The notes beneath the pieces are model-generated. The model was not told the origin of the DNA. It did not search any database and worked only from the letters and a program-made list of their open reading frames with translations. This document shows positions 36,801 to 48,839 of a DNA stretch of 64,000 bases, in pieces; within the stretch, counting starts at the first letter, position 1; the number at the start of each line of letters is the position of its first letter. The stretch comes from Larix kaempferi (Eukaryota > Streptophyta > Pinopsida > Pinales > Pinaceae). The stretch is taken from NCBI GenBank assembly GCA_027924585.1, contig BSBM01000252.1, forward strand, positions 6,200,001 through 6,264,000, read 5' to 3'. The position numbers were made by a program, and so were the translations under genes.

Positions 36801-38440
36801 CCATATATCATCAATCCATATCATCACAAAGTCCAACCATCTCATGTCCTATGGTTGACCTTGGTCAAACTAGGTTTGACCAAGTCAACATGACCAAATA
36901 TAACTCAGACCATCACTAGAAGCTACTACAAAGTGTCAAAGGTTAATGCATGCTCTACAACTTATTCAAATAACAATTATAACACAAAGTAATCATTACT
37001 GGCGATCTAAATCCAAATATATAATGTCATGAGTTATTATTATTACTCAGACTAGACTTTCAAGATCATACTCACTTCATAGCTGTGATCAATTTGCTAG
37101 TGAAGGGTGAAGGCTAAAATAACTGGCTAGGCTAAGGGATGACTTGACTGACTTAACTTTGTGACACTTTGGCAAGGGAAAGGGAAAACACACCATAGTA
37201 TATACTGAATGAGCAACAACACAGGGAATGGCGGTGTCTCACAAATGGATGAGTTATTCAAAGAGGGTTTATTCACCTTTAACAGATGTGTACAATCCAT
37301 AATACAAATAAGGCCAGCAATTGTTTTGATATAGCATTTAAGTTGCATTTCTTTTTGGGCCTAAGGTTTCCATAGCCTTGGTCTATGTGTGTTTATAAAC
37401 ACATTTCATAGATTTACATTTATTTTAGGCTTTCTGCTGCAGGTGTGTTTTTAAGGCACTTGTTTACCTGAGCACTTCTAGGTGTGTCATGGACAGCTTG
37501 TTTACCTAGGTATTTACATTTCCAAAAGATATAACATTTTATTTTCATGGCCATTTTCATTTGGTGTGCCTTTCATTCATGTGTGTTTAGAAACACATTG
37601 CATGAATGGGCTTTTCATACAAGATATAGCATTTCATTTTCCATATTTTGTATTCATGGCAGCACTAAAAGTTTCAGGTTTAGCCAACACAACTTTAGTG
37701 ACTAGGGGGAATTCCAAGGAACTCCAACTCACCATAGGTAAGTTTTGTCACCAACTCGGAGCCGAGACACAATAAACAGGGAAGCTCATCCAATACAGAG
37801 GCTACAATGGGGGGAAGTCCTCCATGCCATTAGTCAAGTAGTAAGTCAGGGTGATAAACTAAAAGGTAGGCAATGGATGGATGAAGACAATGAATAATGG
37901 AGCCAATACTAGCAAGCCAAGGTATGGTGGAATGATCACCTCTATTCTCCCTAAGGAGGGTAAAACCAATGAGTATGAATAGTGAACTTCTAAGTCTGAG
38001 TAGGGACAAATATAATATATATATAATAAAATCAACCAGGTCCACATATCTATATGATCGCCAGATCATGACACTAAGTGCTAAGACATGCTATAAGAAT
38101 AAGTATAAAAGCAATATAACCACAACACAATGATATACCTGCTGAGTCATATACCTGAATGCTCATCAACCTGTACCATCATATGTCCTCTGAAACTGCT
38201 GCTGTAGATCTGGGCACTACTGACTGCTCTGTACCAATGGTATAATGGCTACATGGGTCATCTCTCTGAGTGTCCTGAGACTCAGTCATGGCATGGGGAA
38301 TACAACTGCTATCCACAATCTGATAGTGATCCAATATAGATGCTCATCTCAGCATCTCAAATGTAAGGGAACTGGCTAAATAGTGTACTGGAATCAGAAA
38401 CATAATGTATGGTAGCCCGGCTACTATATATGTGATAACA
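33899..38440 (-). repeat. Gypsy LTR4, 4542 bp, 3' LTR of the gag-only element
   Basis: TGTTATCAC and GTGATAACA tips, minus-strand TATTTAAA at 35839-35846, and the conserved palindrome pair near 37.4-37.6 kb. Differs from LTR1/LTR2 chiefly in a block of about 400 bp downstream of the TATA box (35365-35770 here, 6600-6990 in LTR1). Confidence 0.92.
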
Positions 38441-38893
38441 TCTGGCTCTGGCTGGGACAAGTGCTCTGCTGAAATGAGCACTTGATAACCTCAGAATCTC
38501 TGGTCCTCGAACTCTGCTACTCGAATCCACGATCCAGCACTCTACCATTTTGCTTCCAGCTTTTATTTTTGCAACCTATTTCTGCAGTCACAAACATCAA
38601 AAATACCTCATGCCGCATGTGTGGGAAAAATATAAAACCAACTGAAATAAAATCTATTCTATGTCAGAAATACAAACGCATTAAATATAAATGCAGCAAA
38701 AACTAAACAACTAACATAATTTGCAAAATTTGAAGTTTATTGTGCAGGAAAAAGAAAAGTGACAGGTACTCAGATAAACTAGGAGCTTACAAAGGAGCTT
38801 TAAACAAAAAGGTGCCAGACTCAATGGCTAAAAAGACTAACTACTGCCCAAGTAGGCTTATTCAGTTCCTACCTACTCTAATCTAACCGATCA
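38441..38893 (-). other. 3' UTR of the gag-only element
   Basis: Non-coding stretch homologous to 12096-12566 of the pol element. Beside the LTR the element-sense strand is again CCAGAGCCAGA rather than a true polypurine tract. Confidence 0.7.
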
Positions 38894-40753
38894 TCACAAA
38901 TGCGAGGTAAAATCATAAATCCAGTGCAACCATTCATCAAACATATTAGTGATTCTTCTTTGATTTCTGGTAATGAAACAAGTCATGATTGGATTAAAGA
39001 TCAAATAATTTGATAATGCAATCTTCCAAGTTTGTTCAAAAATTGAATAAAGGTTTGAATGGTGCAAAATGAAATCATGCCAAGGAAAAGATTGACTGCT
39101 GCAAACATCCTCCATCCAAGAATTGATAGGATCATAAAATTCATGCAAGTGATTGCTTAAGATTGATGGAGGAAAAATACAAGGCTTGTAACTCAATTCT
39201 TTTTCATAGAACATAACTTCCTCATTTACTTCTCTTACATATTCAATTTGGTTCTCCCTGGGATTAATGATCAAATAGAAACCAAGTGGGGATAACTTAA
39301 AGTTCAAAGGACGGAAAAACAAAGTCAAGCCCACTTGATGCTCAAAAATGGAGAAAAGGTGAAATTGATCTTTAAATATCTTTTCTAGCCACCAAGAATG
39401 ATTGATAACTTGACAACAAGCATTATGGTTCCAAAGTGACTGAAAAGGGAAATGAAGTGCTTTTTCTCCAAACATGTAATCATGCTTATACTTCTTTTTG
39501 AAAATTTCCAAGGCAAAAGATTGACTAGAGCACCAACCCAAAGATGATTGAAAGAGTTGGGAAGGGAGGGTGGATTGCAAATATGAAAATTCTCCCAAAT
39601 GGATAAACAAGCTCGACCTTAGATTTTGATAATAGAAAACATTCTTTATTCTAGGAATAATTTCGAGCTTTTGATCAAATTTAATATTTATAACCTGAGG
39701 ACAAGATTGGCCATAACTATTTAACTCTAAGTTATCTTGATTAAAGATGAAAAAAGGAAAATTTAAAGATTCATTGTAAGAAGTGGAACAAAGATTAGAA
39801 CACCTAGTATGATTTATTAACTCTTCCTCATCTTGATATTGATCTTTTATTAATTCATCATTAAAATTATAAGAGGATAAGTGATCATTTTCATTTAATT
39901 TGTCAGGGATAAAATTAATAATTTCATTTAACATATCCTGATTAACATATCCTAATTTGTAAGGGATAATTTCATTAGTTTTTTTGTCTTTAGTGATTAT
40001 TTGCACAATGATACCTGAAATCACCACTAGAGGATCTTGATCTATGTCCCTACTTTCTTCTTCTTTAGTAAGTTGATAAGGAATTGAATGATCACTAAAG
40101 ACAAAAAAACTAATGAGTTTCTCTGAGGGAGGAACTTCAGCAGACCTGTTAACTAAAAGCTCATCCTCAGAAATTCCCTCAGGATCAGGACTAGGGCTAC
40201 CTAAAAAGCAATTTGAAAACTTATGGTTTGTACAATGATTAAAGATTTGATTTTCGATTGACTCAAAAGTAGAAGACTTATCATCAAAAGAAATTGGGCA
40301 GGAAAGGTCATCTCCGGATGTTGACAAATTACTTGATATTTGATTGTTAAATGATTCCACAATAGGATCGGAAAGAGGAAGGTTTTGATCTTGGATTTGA
40401 TTTGAAAGATACATATCATCGAATTCACTTCCCCATTCTTCTAGGAATTTATTTTCAAACATGTCATAACCAGAAATGCTATTGGGTTTCAAATTCAAAA
40501 GCCAGAGTCCAGCTCTTTCTTTGAAAGATGAAGCCAATAGTCTCATACACACATCCTCATGGGTTATGGATAACTCTTTAATAATTTCCCTAAAAAGTTC
40601 AAGGTGTCTTTTGGCAGAGATTTCATAACTTCCATCGAAAATAGGCAACCTTGCACATGCTTGATGAGGAATATGATGAGGATACCCAACAATTTTTGAA
40701 AAGTCAAAAACTTTCAATCGACCGAAAGTCCTAGGTCGCTCAGCAGCAGCCAT
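38894..40753 (-). CDS. Gypsy gag protein (619 aa), only ORF of the element
   Basis: Open, undamaged frame of 619 residues. Residues about 35-110 match a plant retrotransposon gag domain: CARLPIFDGSYEISAKRHLELF, then LASSFKERAGLWLLNL and FLEEWGSEFDD. The rest is Asp/Asn/Ser-rich and of unknown fold. No CCHC knuckle, protease or RT follows. Gag would form the particle that packages element RNA. An intact gag beside an absent pol suggests selection on, or recent spread of, a particle-supplying form that borrows enzymes in trans. A piece of the same gag is inverted inside LTR1. Confidence 0.85.
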   Translation of the reverse strand: MAAAERPRTFGRLKVFDFSKIVGYPHHIPHQACARLPIFDGSYEISAKRHLELFREIIKELSITHEDVCMRLLASSFKERAGLWLLNLKPNSISGYDMFENKFLEEWGSEFDDMYLSNQIQDQNLPLSDPIVESFNNQISSNLSTSGDDLSCPISFDDKSSTFESIENQIFNHCTNHKFSNCFLGSPSPDPEGISEDELLVNRSAEVPPSEKLISFFVFSDHSIPYQLTKEEESRDIDQDPLVVISGIIVQIITKDKKTNEIIPYKLGYVNQDMLNEIINFIPDKLNENDHLSSYNFNDELIKDQYQDEEELINHTRCSNLCSTSYNESLNFPFFIFNQDNLELNSYGQSCPQVINIKFDQKLEIIPRIKNVFYYQNLRSSLFIHLGEFSYLQSTLPSQLFQSSLGWCSSQSFALEIFKKKYKHDYMFGEKALHFPFQSLWNHNACCQVINHSWWLEKIFKDQFHLFSIFEHQVGLTLFFRPLNFKLSPLGFYLIINPRENQIEYVREVNEEVMFYEKELSYKPCIFPPSILSNHLHEFYDPINSWMEDVCSSQSFPWHDFILHHSNLYSIFEQTWKIALSNYLIFNPIMTCFITRNQRRITNMFDEWLHWIYDFTSHL

Positions 40754-41102
40754 GGATAATATTTTTTTTTTTTTATATATATTTTTATATTTATTTTTAA
40801 ATTCAAGAACCTGAAAACAAAATGATGCACCCCATGGGTTCTAGATAACGATAAGATCTGTCTAAATTCTAGTGTTATAGGGATGTAAATGAGCTCGTTC
40901 CTCAGCGGAGTCACGATTGGGAGTCGCCAGGTAGATTTAAACTCTTCTACCAAGATATGTGTCGTTGTATATGCAGGAGAGAGTGAATAATGACTACTAG
41001 TTTGTCCAAGGTAAGCCCTATGCCTTTCAATACCAAAATGTTAGGCAAACAGAACGGAAGGGCTTTAAGAAAGGTATGTCGAACCAGGGTAAGCCTATGC
41101 CT

Positions 41103-41120
41103 TCCCCGGCAACAACGCCA
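41103..41120 (-). other. Second, degenerate tRNA-Asp primer site
   Basis: TCCCCGGCAACAACGCCA, two mismatches from the working site 84 bp away, also followed by AAAATGTTA as if it had once abutted an LTR. Probably a relic of slippage or misplaced strand transfer at the PBS-LTR junction. Confidence 0.7.
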
Positions 41121-41186
41121 AAATGTTAGGCAAAGAGAACGGGAGGGCTTTAAGAAAAGTATGTCGAACCAGGGTAAGCTATTGCC

Positions 41187-41204
41187 TCCCCGGCAACGGC
41201 GCCA
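41187..41204 (-). other. Primer binding site (tRNA-Asp) of the gag-only element
   Basis: Plus strand TCCCCGGCAACGGCGCCA, identical to the site in the pol element and to the tRNA-Asp 3' end, three bases from LTR5. Confidence 0.9.
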
Positions 41205-41207
41205 AAA

Positions 41208-44200
41208 TGTTATCACCTAAACTGTAGTTACCCCTATGGATGTATCCACTCATGGATGGCAATAGGGAAGGGCAACTCAAAAGGTGCAACCACGATCACC
41301 TTGACCTCCAATATATGGTTGTCACGCCAGTCGAGGCAACCTTCACTTTATGTTATCTAGCCCAGACAACAAACGAGGAGACCCGATCTACTCCCGACAG
41401 GAGAGATCAAAACCAAGACACCAAATCAAGTTGATTCTAAGTGAAGTAAGGTGTATGGTTTATCCTAGACCTTAGGATGAAGTCACAAGACAAATGAGGG
41501 GTTCAATGAGTATAGCTTTAGTTCATTGTTGATGTGAGAGTGACTTATAATAATTAAAAATAAGATCCGGGATTAGAGTACTAGTCAATGTGAGAAAATC
41601 CACTGCCTTGGGATCCGTGTCCAATGTAGGGTAGTTTAGGGGTTGAATTGGGGCTAACTAGTACAAGTGACAAGCTTGATCATGATACATGATGGCATCA
41701 AGGGTTTAGTTCACCACACTAAGGTCAAACCACAAGTTAATCCAACAATCTAGGAAAGTCGAATTGACTTCGAGAGAAACCAGTGCCTTGGGAATTGGGA
41801 TAATGGAGTCAAAGTAAAAGTTAACTTGTGGTTAAGAACTCCTATTGTATGAGACAAGTGGGCAATTAAAGTCTTGATGGATGAATAGGTCTAGATCTAG
41901 GTTTGACCTAAGTGGACCACAATCCCTTAAAACAAGGAATGCTATCCCCAAGGCAAGATTTGACAAGGTGACCTACTAGACCTAGGTTTTGAATTATTCC
42001 CGTTCCAAATCCACGAAAATATCAAGTACCCATGTCCTAGAAGTGGACAAACTCCCTTCTCCAAGGTGGTGCGACTTTGCCCAAGGAGGCCTAAAAGTGG
42101 GATAAGTGGGGTCAAGACACGTGCGATAGCATCCAAACTTTAGATCCACGTAGGTTGATCAATGGGGAGTGTGGATCTACAATTTCAAGGCAATCCGATG
42201 GCTAGATCTTACTAGATCTGAGTTTGAAGATACCAAGTGGTCCAAAATGGGGATTAAATCCCTTAAAATGTGGAATGGGGCCCACAAGGTAGAAATCAGA
42301 AAAGTGACAATCTGGGGGTAGGTTATTGGATGTGTAGATCACGAATCAAGTGGAATCTCAACTACCCACATACTAGATCTAGGTCAACCAACCCAAACTT
42401 GGAAGTGCGCCCTTGCTTGGAGAGGCTAAATGCCTTGGGAAGGGGGTCAAATGGAAGCCAATCCTCACCAAACTATATATCCGGGATGCCGTGGATACTA
42501 TAGAGGTGGGTTTTTAATATCTTACCCAAGGAGCCACTAGATCTTAGTAGATCTGAAAAAATGTAAAAATGGGGGTTTTGATTAATTAGGGTTTTAAATG
42601 TTTTGGACAAGTGGATAGATCATGGAAAGAAATTACCTTGAGATCATACCTGAGTGATGTAAATGAGATGCCTTGATGTTGAGGAAGATTCCCGCAGAGA
42701 TCAAATGAGAGATTGTTGATTTTGCTTGCCAAATTGATGCCCTAGCCCACAAGTGCGCCCTCCTCTACCTGTCAATCCAAGGAAAATCGATTTCAATCAG
42801 AGAGGTCAAGTATGGAGGAAATACAAGTAAAATGAAATGATAACATAGAATAGAAGGTCCTGGGACAGTAATACTCCTTGTTACCAACGAAGAGATCCAA
42901 AGAAGAAGTAGGGAGAGTCTTCCCCTACCAATACTTCAGTGCAAAGGAAGAACCAACGAACGAACACCAAAAACATTCACCACAACACTGGAGATAGATG
43001 CAATAATAATTTTCTATTCCAATAATCCAGAGCCACAAGTCCCCTTACAAATGAGGAGCTCTCTCATTTAAATAGGAAGGAGAGGCATCAAAATCCTAAC
43101 CACTTTTTGAATGAGTGGCTAAGATTAAAAGATACAAATGTCTAATCAATGGTTGAGATGAGCTCAACAATAAAATACATGGATCACTAATAAAATATTA
43201 TATGAGTGGACAAAATCACCCTAGAAGAGGGGAATCCCACCAAATCATGATGACAAAATATAATAAGAAGCTTATGGTGGGTCCAAGGGGTAATTTTATC
43301 CACCCTTGGTCAATCCCCATTGCACAATAATCATAAAATAGTCATCAATATACCAAATCGTGCCTCTATGGTCAAATCGTAGGCCTCAAAAGACCTCAAA
43401 AATAATCAGAAAGTGCCATAAGTGATGGATGCGGGCCCCGATGAAGCTGAAACTGCTGGAGGAGGTGTGGAAGACCCCGATCTATCATCACTAATCATCC
43501 CATGCCATAACATTGCCTCAGTAGCCCAAATTGATTTCCTCAATAGCCATTTCTACCAATCCTGAAATGCCTCGGGAAGCATGAAACTGCCCCAAACTGC
43601 CTCCTGGAGTGCCTGCGCTGTCAAGGTGAGGGCACTAGTGTGTCCGGGAGGGGGGTAATATGGTAAAAACAAGTGGCTGGACCACCCCCTCCAAGCACAG
43701 CGCCCTAGGTCAACCGGATAAAAATCACATCTGCTCTAACAGGGCCTCCGACAGACCAAAATTGCACTGGGATAGCCTATTGAGGCTCAATCATCACTGT
43801 AAGTGCCCGGAACTGAAAACAAACTGTCTCATCGGACTCAAAAGGTCCAAATCCATCCAAAATGTGTACTCATACACCCTATGAGTCTCTGCATGATCAA
43901 AATATATATCCAATATACCGGAACAGGGTAAATAATAATAATCTGTAAATGATCAAATACTATTGTAAACCATGAATCATCACCATAACCCTGTAGCTGC
44001 TGCATAGAATCATCATGTACATGTACATAGACCATATATCATCAATCCATATCATCACAAAGTCCAACCATCTCATGTCCTATGGTTGACCTTGGTCAAA
44101 CTAGGTTTGACCAAGTCAACATGACCAAATATAACTCAGACCATCACTGGAAGCTGCTGCAAAGTGTCAAAGGTTAATGCATGCTCTACAACTTATTCAA

Positions 44201-45671
44201 ATAACAATTATAACACAAAGTAATCATTACTGGCGATCTAAATCCAAATATATAATGTCATGAGTTATTATTATTACTCAGACTAGACTTTCAAGATCAT
44301 ACTCACTTCATAGCTGTGATCAATTTGCTAGTGAAGGGTGAAGGCTAAAATAACTGGCTAGGCTAAGGGATGTCTTGACTGACTTAACTTTGTGACACTT
44401 TGGCAAGGGAAAGGGAAAACACACCATAGTATATACTGAATGAGCAACAACACAGGGAATGGCGGTGTTTCACAAATGGATGAGTTGTTCAAAGAGGGTT
44501 TATTCACCTTTAACAGATGCGCACAACCCATAATACAAATAAGGCCAGCAATTGTTTTGATATAGCATTTAAGTTGCATTGCTTTTTGGGCCTGAGGTTT
44601 CCATAGCCTTGTTCTATGTGTGTTTATAAACACATTGCATAGATTTACATTTATTTTAGGCTTTCTGCTGCAGGTGTGTTTTTAAGGCACTTTTTTACCT
44701 GAGCACTTCTAGGTGTGTCATGGATAGCTTGTTTACCTAGGTATTTACATTTCCAAAAGATATAACATTTTATTTTCATGGCCATTTTCATTTGGCGTTC
44801 CTTTCATTCATGTGTGTTTAGAAACACATTGCATGAATGGGCTTTTCATACAAGATATAGCATTTCATTTTCCATATTTTGTATTCATGGCAGCACTAAA
44901 AGTTTCAGGTTTAGCCAACACAACTTTAGTGACTAGGGGGAATTCCAAGGAACTCCAACTCACCATAGGTAAGTTTTGTCACCAACTTAGAGCCGAAACA
45001 CAATAAACAGGGAAGCTCATCCAATACAGAGGCTACAATGGGGGAAAGTCCCCCATGCCACTAGTCAAGCAGTAAGTCAGGGTGATAAACTAAAAGGTAG
45101 GCAATGGATGGATGAAGACAATGAATAATGGAGCCAATACTAGAAAGCCAAGGTATGGTGGAATGATCACCTCTATTCTCCCTAAGGAGGGTAAAACCAA
45201 TGAGTATGAATGGTGAACTTCTAAGTCTGAGTAGGGACAAATATAATATATATATAATAAAATCAACCAGGTCCACATATCTATATGATCGCCAGATCAT
45301 GACACTAAGTGCTAAGACATGCTATAAGAATAAGTATAAAAGCAATATAACCATAACACAATGATATACCTGCTGAGTCATATACCTGAATGCTCATCAA
45401 CCTGTACCATCATATGTCCTCTGAAACTGCTGCTGTAGATATGGGCACTACTGACTGCTCTATACCAATGGTATAATGGCTACATGGGTCATCTCTCTGA
45501 GTGTCCTGAGACTCAGTCATGGCATGGGGAATACAACTGTTGTCCACAATCTGATAGTGATCCAATATAGATGCTCATCTCAGCATCTCAAATGTAAGGG
45601 AACTGGCTGAATAGTGTACTGGAATCAGAAAAATAATGTATGGTAGCCCGGCTACTATATATGTGATAACA
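41208..45671 (-). repeat. Gypsy LTR5, 4464 bp, 5' LTR of the gag-only element
   Basis: Same tips as LTR4, similar to it throughout by eye, but lacking about 78 bp after CCAATACTTC near 42938. That deletion is just downstream of the TATA box (TATTTAAA, 43067-43074, minus). Confidence 0.92.
43067..43074 (-). promoter_or_regulatory. LTR5 TATA box, promoter of the gag-only element
   Basis: TATTTAAA on the minus strand in the 5' LTR, in the same context as the other LTRs. It would drive transcription toward gag. Confidence 0.6.
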
Positions 45672-45676
45672 GGAAG

Positions 45677-47414
45677 TATCGTACAACGATCACCTACAAA
45701 GGAAGAATGATGAGACTTGTTCCGTAGAACAAGTGACAATGGTTCAACTATAAAAGACTTATGAAATCAAGTAGAGGAAGTCGGCTATGACGAGATGCCA
45801 GACTCATGGTGTGATCAAGATATCAAGCAACCAACTTGGGCTTGAGAAACTGTTGAAGATGCTGAGATGTATGGAGCTCCAGAAGGCTCCACAAGAGAAA
45901 GCAAGAGGCCAAAGCCATTTTGCAGTTATGTGGCTTTGATGTGTGATCTTGTAGATCAAGAACCTACCAGTTATGAAGAAGCTATACAGAAGAAAGAATG
46001 GATAGAAGCAATGACAGAAGAATACCAATCAATAATGAAGAATGATGTTTGGGAAATAGTTCCCAAACCAGAAGGCAAAAGTGTGGTAGCTTCCAAGTGG
46101 AACTACAAGATAAAGCATGCAGCTGATGGAAGTATTGAGAAATACAAGGCAAGGTTTGTGGCTAGAGGATTCTCTCAAAAAGAGGGAATTGATTATGAAG
46201 AGACATTTGCGCCAGTAGCAAGGTACAATTCCATTAGAACCATCATGGCACTTGCATCCATGATGAAGTGGAGTTTACACTAGATGGATGTGAAGATAGC
46301 TTTCCTGAATGGTGTGATTGAGGAAGAAGTGTACATAAAACAGCCACAGGGATTTGAAGTTGAAGACAGACATACTCACGTATGCAAGTTGAAGAAGGCT
46401 CTGTATGGATTGAAGCAAGCTCCTAGAGCTTGGTACGGAAGGATAGATAGCTTTTTGACGAGCTTGGGCTTTACCAAAAGTAAAGCTGACCCTAACCTTT
46501 ACTTTAAGGTTATGGATGATGAACCTGTCATATTATTGTTGTATGTGGATGATTTATTTCTGACAGGAAATGAGAAACAGATTGTAGAGTGCAAGAAGAA
46601 GCTCGCTGAAGAATTTGAGATGAAAGACCTTGGATTGATGCACTATTTTCTAGGTTTGGAAGTATGGCAGAGCCCAGAAGGAATCTTTCTCAACTAGGGA
46701 AAGTATGTTGTGGAAATCCTAAAAAGATTTGATATGTTGGAATGTAAAGCCATGGCCACACCCAACATACAAACAGATTATTGGGTCATTGATGTATCTG
46801 ACGAATACCAGGCCAGATATATGCTTTCCTGTGAACAGCCTGAGTCAGTATCTAGTTGAGCCTAGACGTGTTCACCTGGTAGCTACAAAGCATGTGATGA
46901 GGTACCTAAAAGGTACGATAGAATTTGGTTTATACTATGTTGGAGATCATGACTATAGATTGTATGGTTATACAGATGCAAATTGGGATGGAAGTGTCTC
47001 AGACAAGAAGAGCACCTCAGCTAGATGTTATTGTCTGGGATCCGCCATGATCTCATGGTTTAGCAGCACGCAGTACAATGTTGCTCTCAGCACAGCTGAA
47101 GCAGAGTAGATAGCAGCTTGTTCTGCTAGTTGTGAAGCCATATGGCTTCGAAAATTGATGTCAGGTCTATTTGACCTGGAGTTGGATACCACGGTGATTC
47201 TATGTGACAACCAAAGTTGTATAAAGATGACAGAGAACCCAGTGTTCCATGACAAGTCAAAGCACATAGAAATCCGGTATTTTTACATACGAGATATGGT
47301 ACAGAAGGGAGCTATAAAGCTCCAGTATGTGAGCACTGATGAGCAAGTTGTTGATGTGTTGACTAAGCCTCTGCCTCGAGAGTACTTCCGTGACAAGCTT
47401 GGTGTGGTTCGAAA
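45677..47414 (+). pseudogene. Ty1/copia RT and RNase H, broken
   Basis: The plus-strand copia pol resumes after the gag-only insertion. RT reads through SYEEAIQKKEWIEAM, VWEIVPKP, KARFVARGFSQKEG and ETFAPVAR to a TAG at 46281-46283, then [10 protein letters not shown] with the first catalytic Asp, [16 protein letters not shown], and the YVDD box ([12 protein letters not shown]). A second TAG is at 46695-46697. After AMATP a short deletion shifts the frame to YKQIIGSLMYLTNTRPD. RNase H shows GYTDANWDGS, STAEAE followed by a TAG at 47107-47109, and CDNQS. It ends DVLTKPLPREYFRDKLGVV, where the younger element is inserted. It is a decayed pol with at least four lesions. Confidence 0.92.
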
Positions 47415-48018
47415 TGTTAAAGTTCAATATGCTAAGACAGAAAATAGCAGCATTACATTCCATTTCACAATAATAGCATATACAGGATCACTGAAGAAAC
47501 AACAAGCATAGCATAAACACAAGAGACACAGATTTATCCTGGGAAACCCTCATGGGGTAGAAAACCCAGTAAAGCTTCCTCAATATAGATGACCAGCAAT
47601 ATACAAAGATGCAAACCAAAGACATGATCTCCTTCTCCACTGTAGCAGACCTCTCCTCCAATAGGTGCGCCTCCCTTGAATGAGTGAGTGTGTATAATGA
47701 GGAACACACCTCCTCTATTTATACACTACTTTGATATGTATTTTACACAAGTACACGTAGGCTCGTATTTAACCAATAGGTTAAATAACCCACTACAACT
47801 AACTGGGCCGACCCCTCTAGGGTGGTCTAATAACCCTTTGACCCACATAACACATTTAGGGCCGACCCCCACTAGGGAAGTCTAATAACCCGAGTTACCA
47901 CATTCCGACGGAGGAATAAACATCTCCGGATATACAATAAGATCTTCACGGAGGAATGAATCATCTCCGGAATAATAAAGTACAAATATAATATTCTTTG
48001 AAGTTACAATATTTAACA
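47415..48018 (-). repeat. Copia-like 3' LTR, 604 bp
   Basis: TGTTAAAGTTC to ATATTTAACA on the plus strand, matching 54579-55182 without a visible difference. Minus-strand TATAAATA at 47716-47723. Confidence 0.93.
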
Positions 48019-48027
48019 CTCCCCCTT
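48019..48027 (-). other. Polypurine tract of the copia-like element
   Basis: AAGGGGGAG on the minus strand directly next to the 3' LTR. The older copia has the same TTCTCGTTAAGGGGGAG beside its 3' LTR at 55877. It primes plus-strand DNA. Confidence 0.85.
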
Positions 48028-48179
48028 AACGAGAAGGATATTATAACAGTATCTGCACGAGCAAGGAGTCATCAACATCATACATGATACATCTATAAAT
48101 CATTGGAAGCTTTCTTCAATTTTTCTTCATCAGTAACTCAAACAGTTACTGGTACATCAATGTCAACATCAACATCAAC

Positions 48180-48790
48180 ATCACGATCAACAGTATCATC
48201 ATCACACGATCGGCAGCATCGTTATCACACGATCAGCAGCATCGTCATCGCACGATCAGCAGCATCGTCATCACACGATCAGCAGCATCGTTATCACACG
48301 ATCAGCAGCATCGTCATCACACGATCAGCAGCATCGTCATCACACGATCAGCAGCATCGTCATCACACAATCAGCAGCATCGTCATCACACGATCAGCAG
48401 CATCGTCATCTCACGATCAGCAGCATCGTCATCACACGATCAGCAGCATCGTCATCTCACGATCAGCAGCATCGTCATCACACGATCAGCAGCATCGTCA
48501 TCACACGATCAGCAGCATCGTCATCACACGATCAGCAGCATCGTCATCACACGATCATCAGCATCGTCATCAGCACGATCATCAGCATCGTCATCACACG
48601 ATCATCAGCATCGTCATATCAGCATCGTCATCACACGATCATCAGCATCGTCATCAGCACGATCATCAGCATAGTCATCAGCACGATCATCAACATCGTC
48701 ATCACACGATCATCAGCATCGTCATCAGCACGATCATCAGCATCGTCATCACACGATCATCAGCATCGTCATCACTATCATCATCATACG
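48180..48790. repeat. 23-bp tandem hairpin array
   Basis: About 25 units of a 23-bp repeat, typically ACGATCAGCAGCATCGTCATCAC. Each unit has a 5-bp stem ACGAT/ATCGT around a CAGCAGC or CATCAGC loop. The array lies between pol and the polypurine tract. Because 23 is not a multiple of 3, the long open frame here (48103-48834) cycles through three readings and is not a credible gene. Confidence 0.88.
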
Positions 48791-48839
48791 ATCATATTCC
48801 TAGGATGATCAATCCTGCTCCTTTTAGGACATAGGTCCA

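Larger units (their letters stand above)
40754..41207 (-). other. 5' leader of the gag-only element
   Basis: Contains a short frame (40714-40953) beginning MVEEFKSTWRLPIVTPLRNE, nearly the same as the first residues of the protease ORF of the pol element; here it ends after 79 residues and overlaps the gag start. A segment of about 84 bp with the primer site is tandemly repeated (degenerate copy at 41103-41120, good copy at 41187-41204), and an older TACCAAAATGTTAGG remnant lies further in. Confidence 0.75.
33899..45671 (-). mobile_element. Gag-only (TR-GAG-like) gypsy element, 11.8 kb
   Basis: Complete non-autonomous LTR retrotransposon: 3' LTR (33899-38440), a 2.77 kb internal region with only a gag ORF, and 5' LTR (41208-45671), flanked by perfect GGAAG duplications (33894-33898 and 45672-45676). 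It shares LTR tips, tRNA-Asp primer site, leader start and 3' UTR with the gag-less pol element at 1-22178. Elements with only gag are known in plants as TR-GAG. It inserted into the copia element between protease and RT. Confidence 0.92.

Noticed and set aside
40714-40953. 79-residue upstream ORF as a functional gene
   Set aside because: It matches the leader-encoded start of the protease ORF and then diverges; more likely untranslated leader or a chance uORF overlapping gag.
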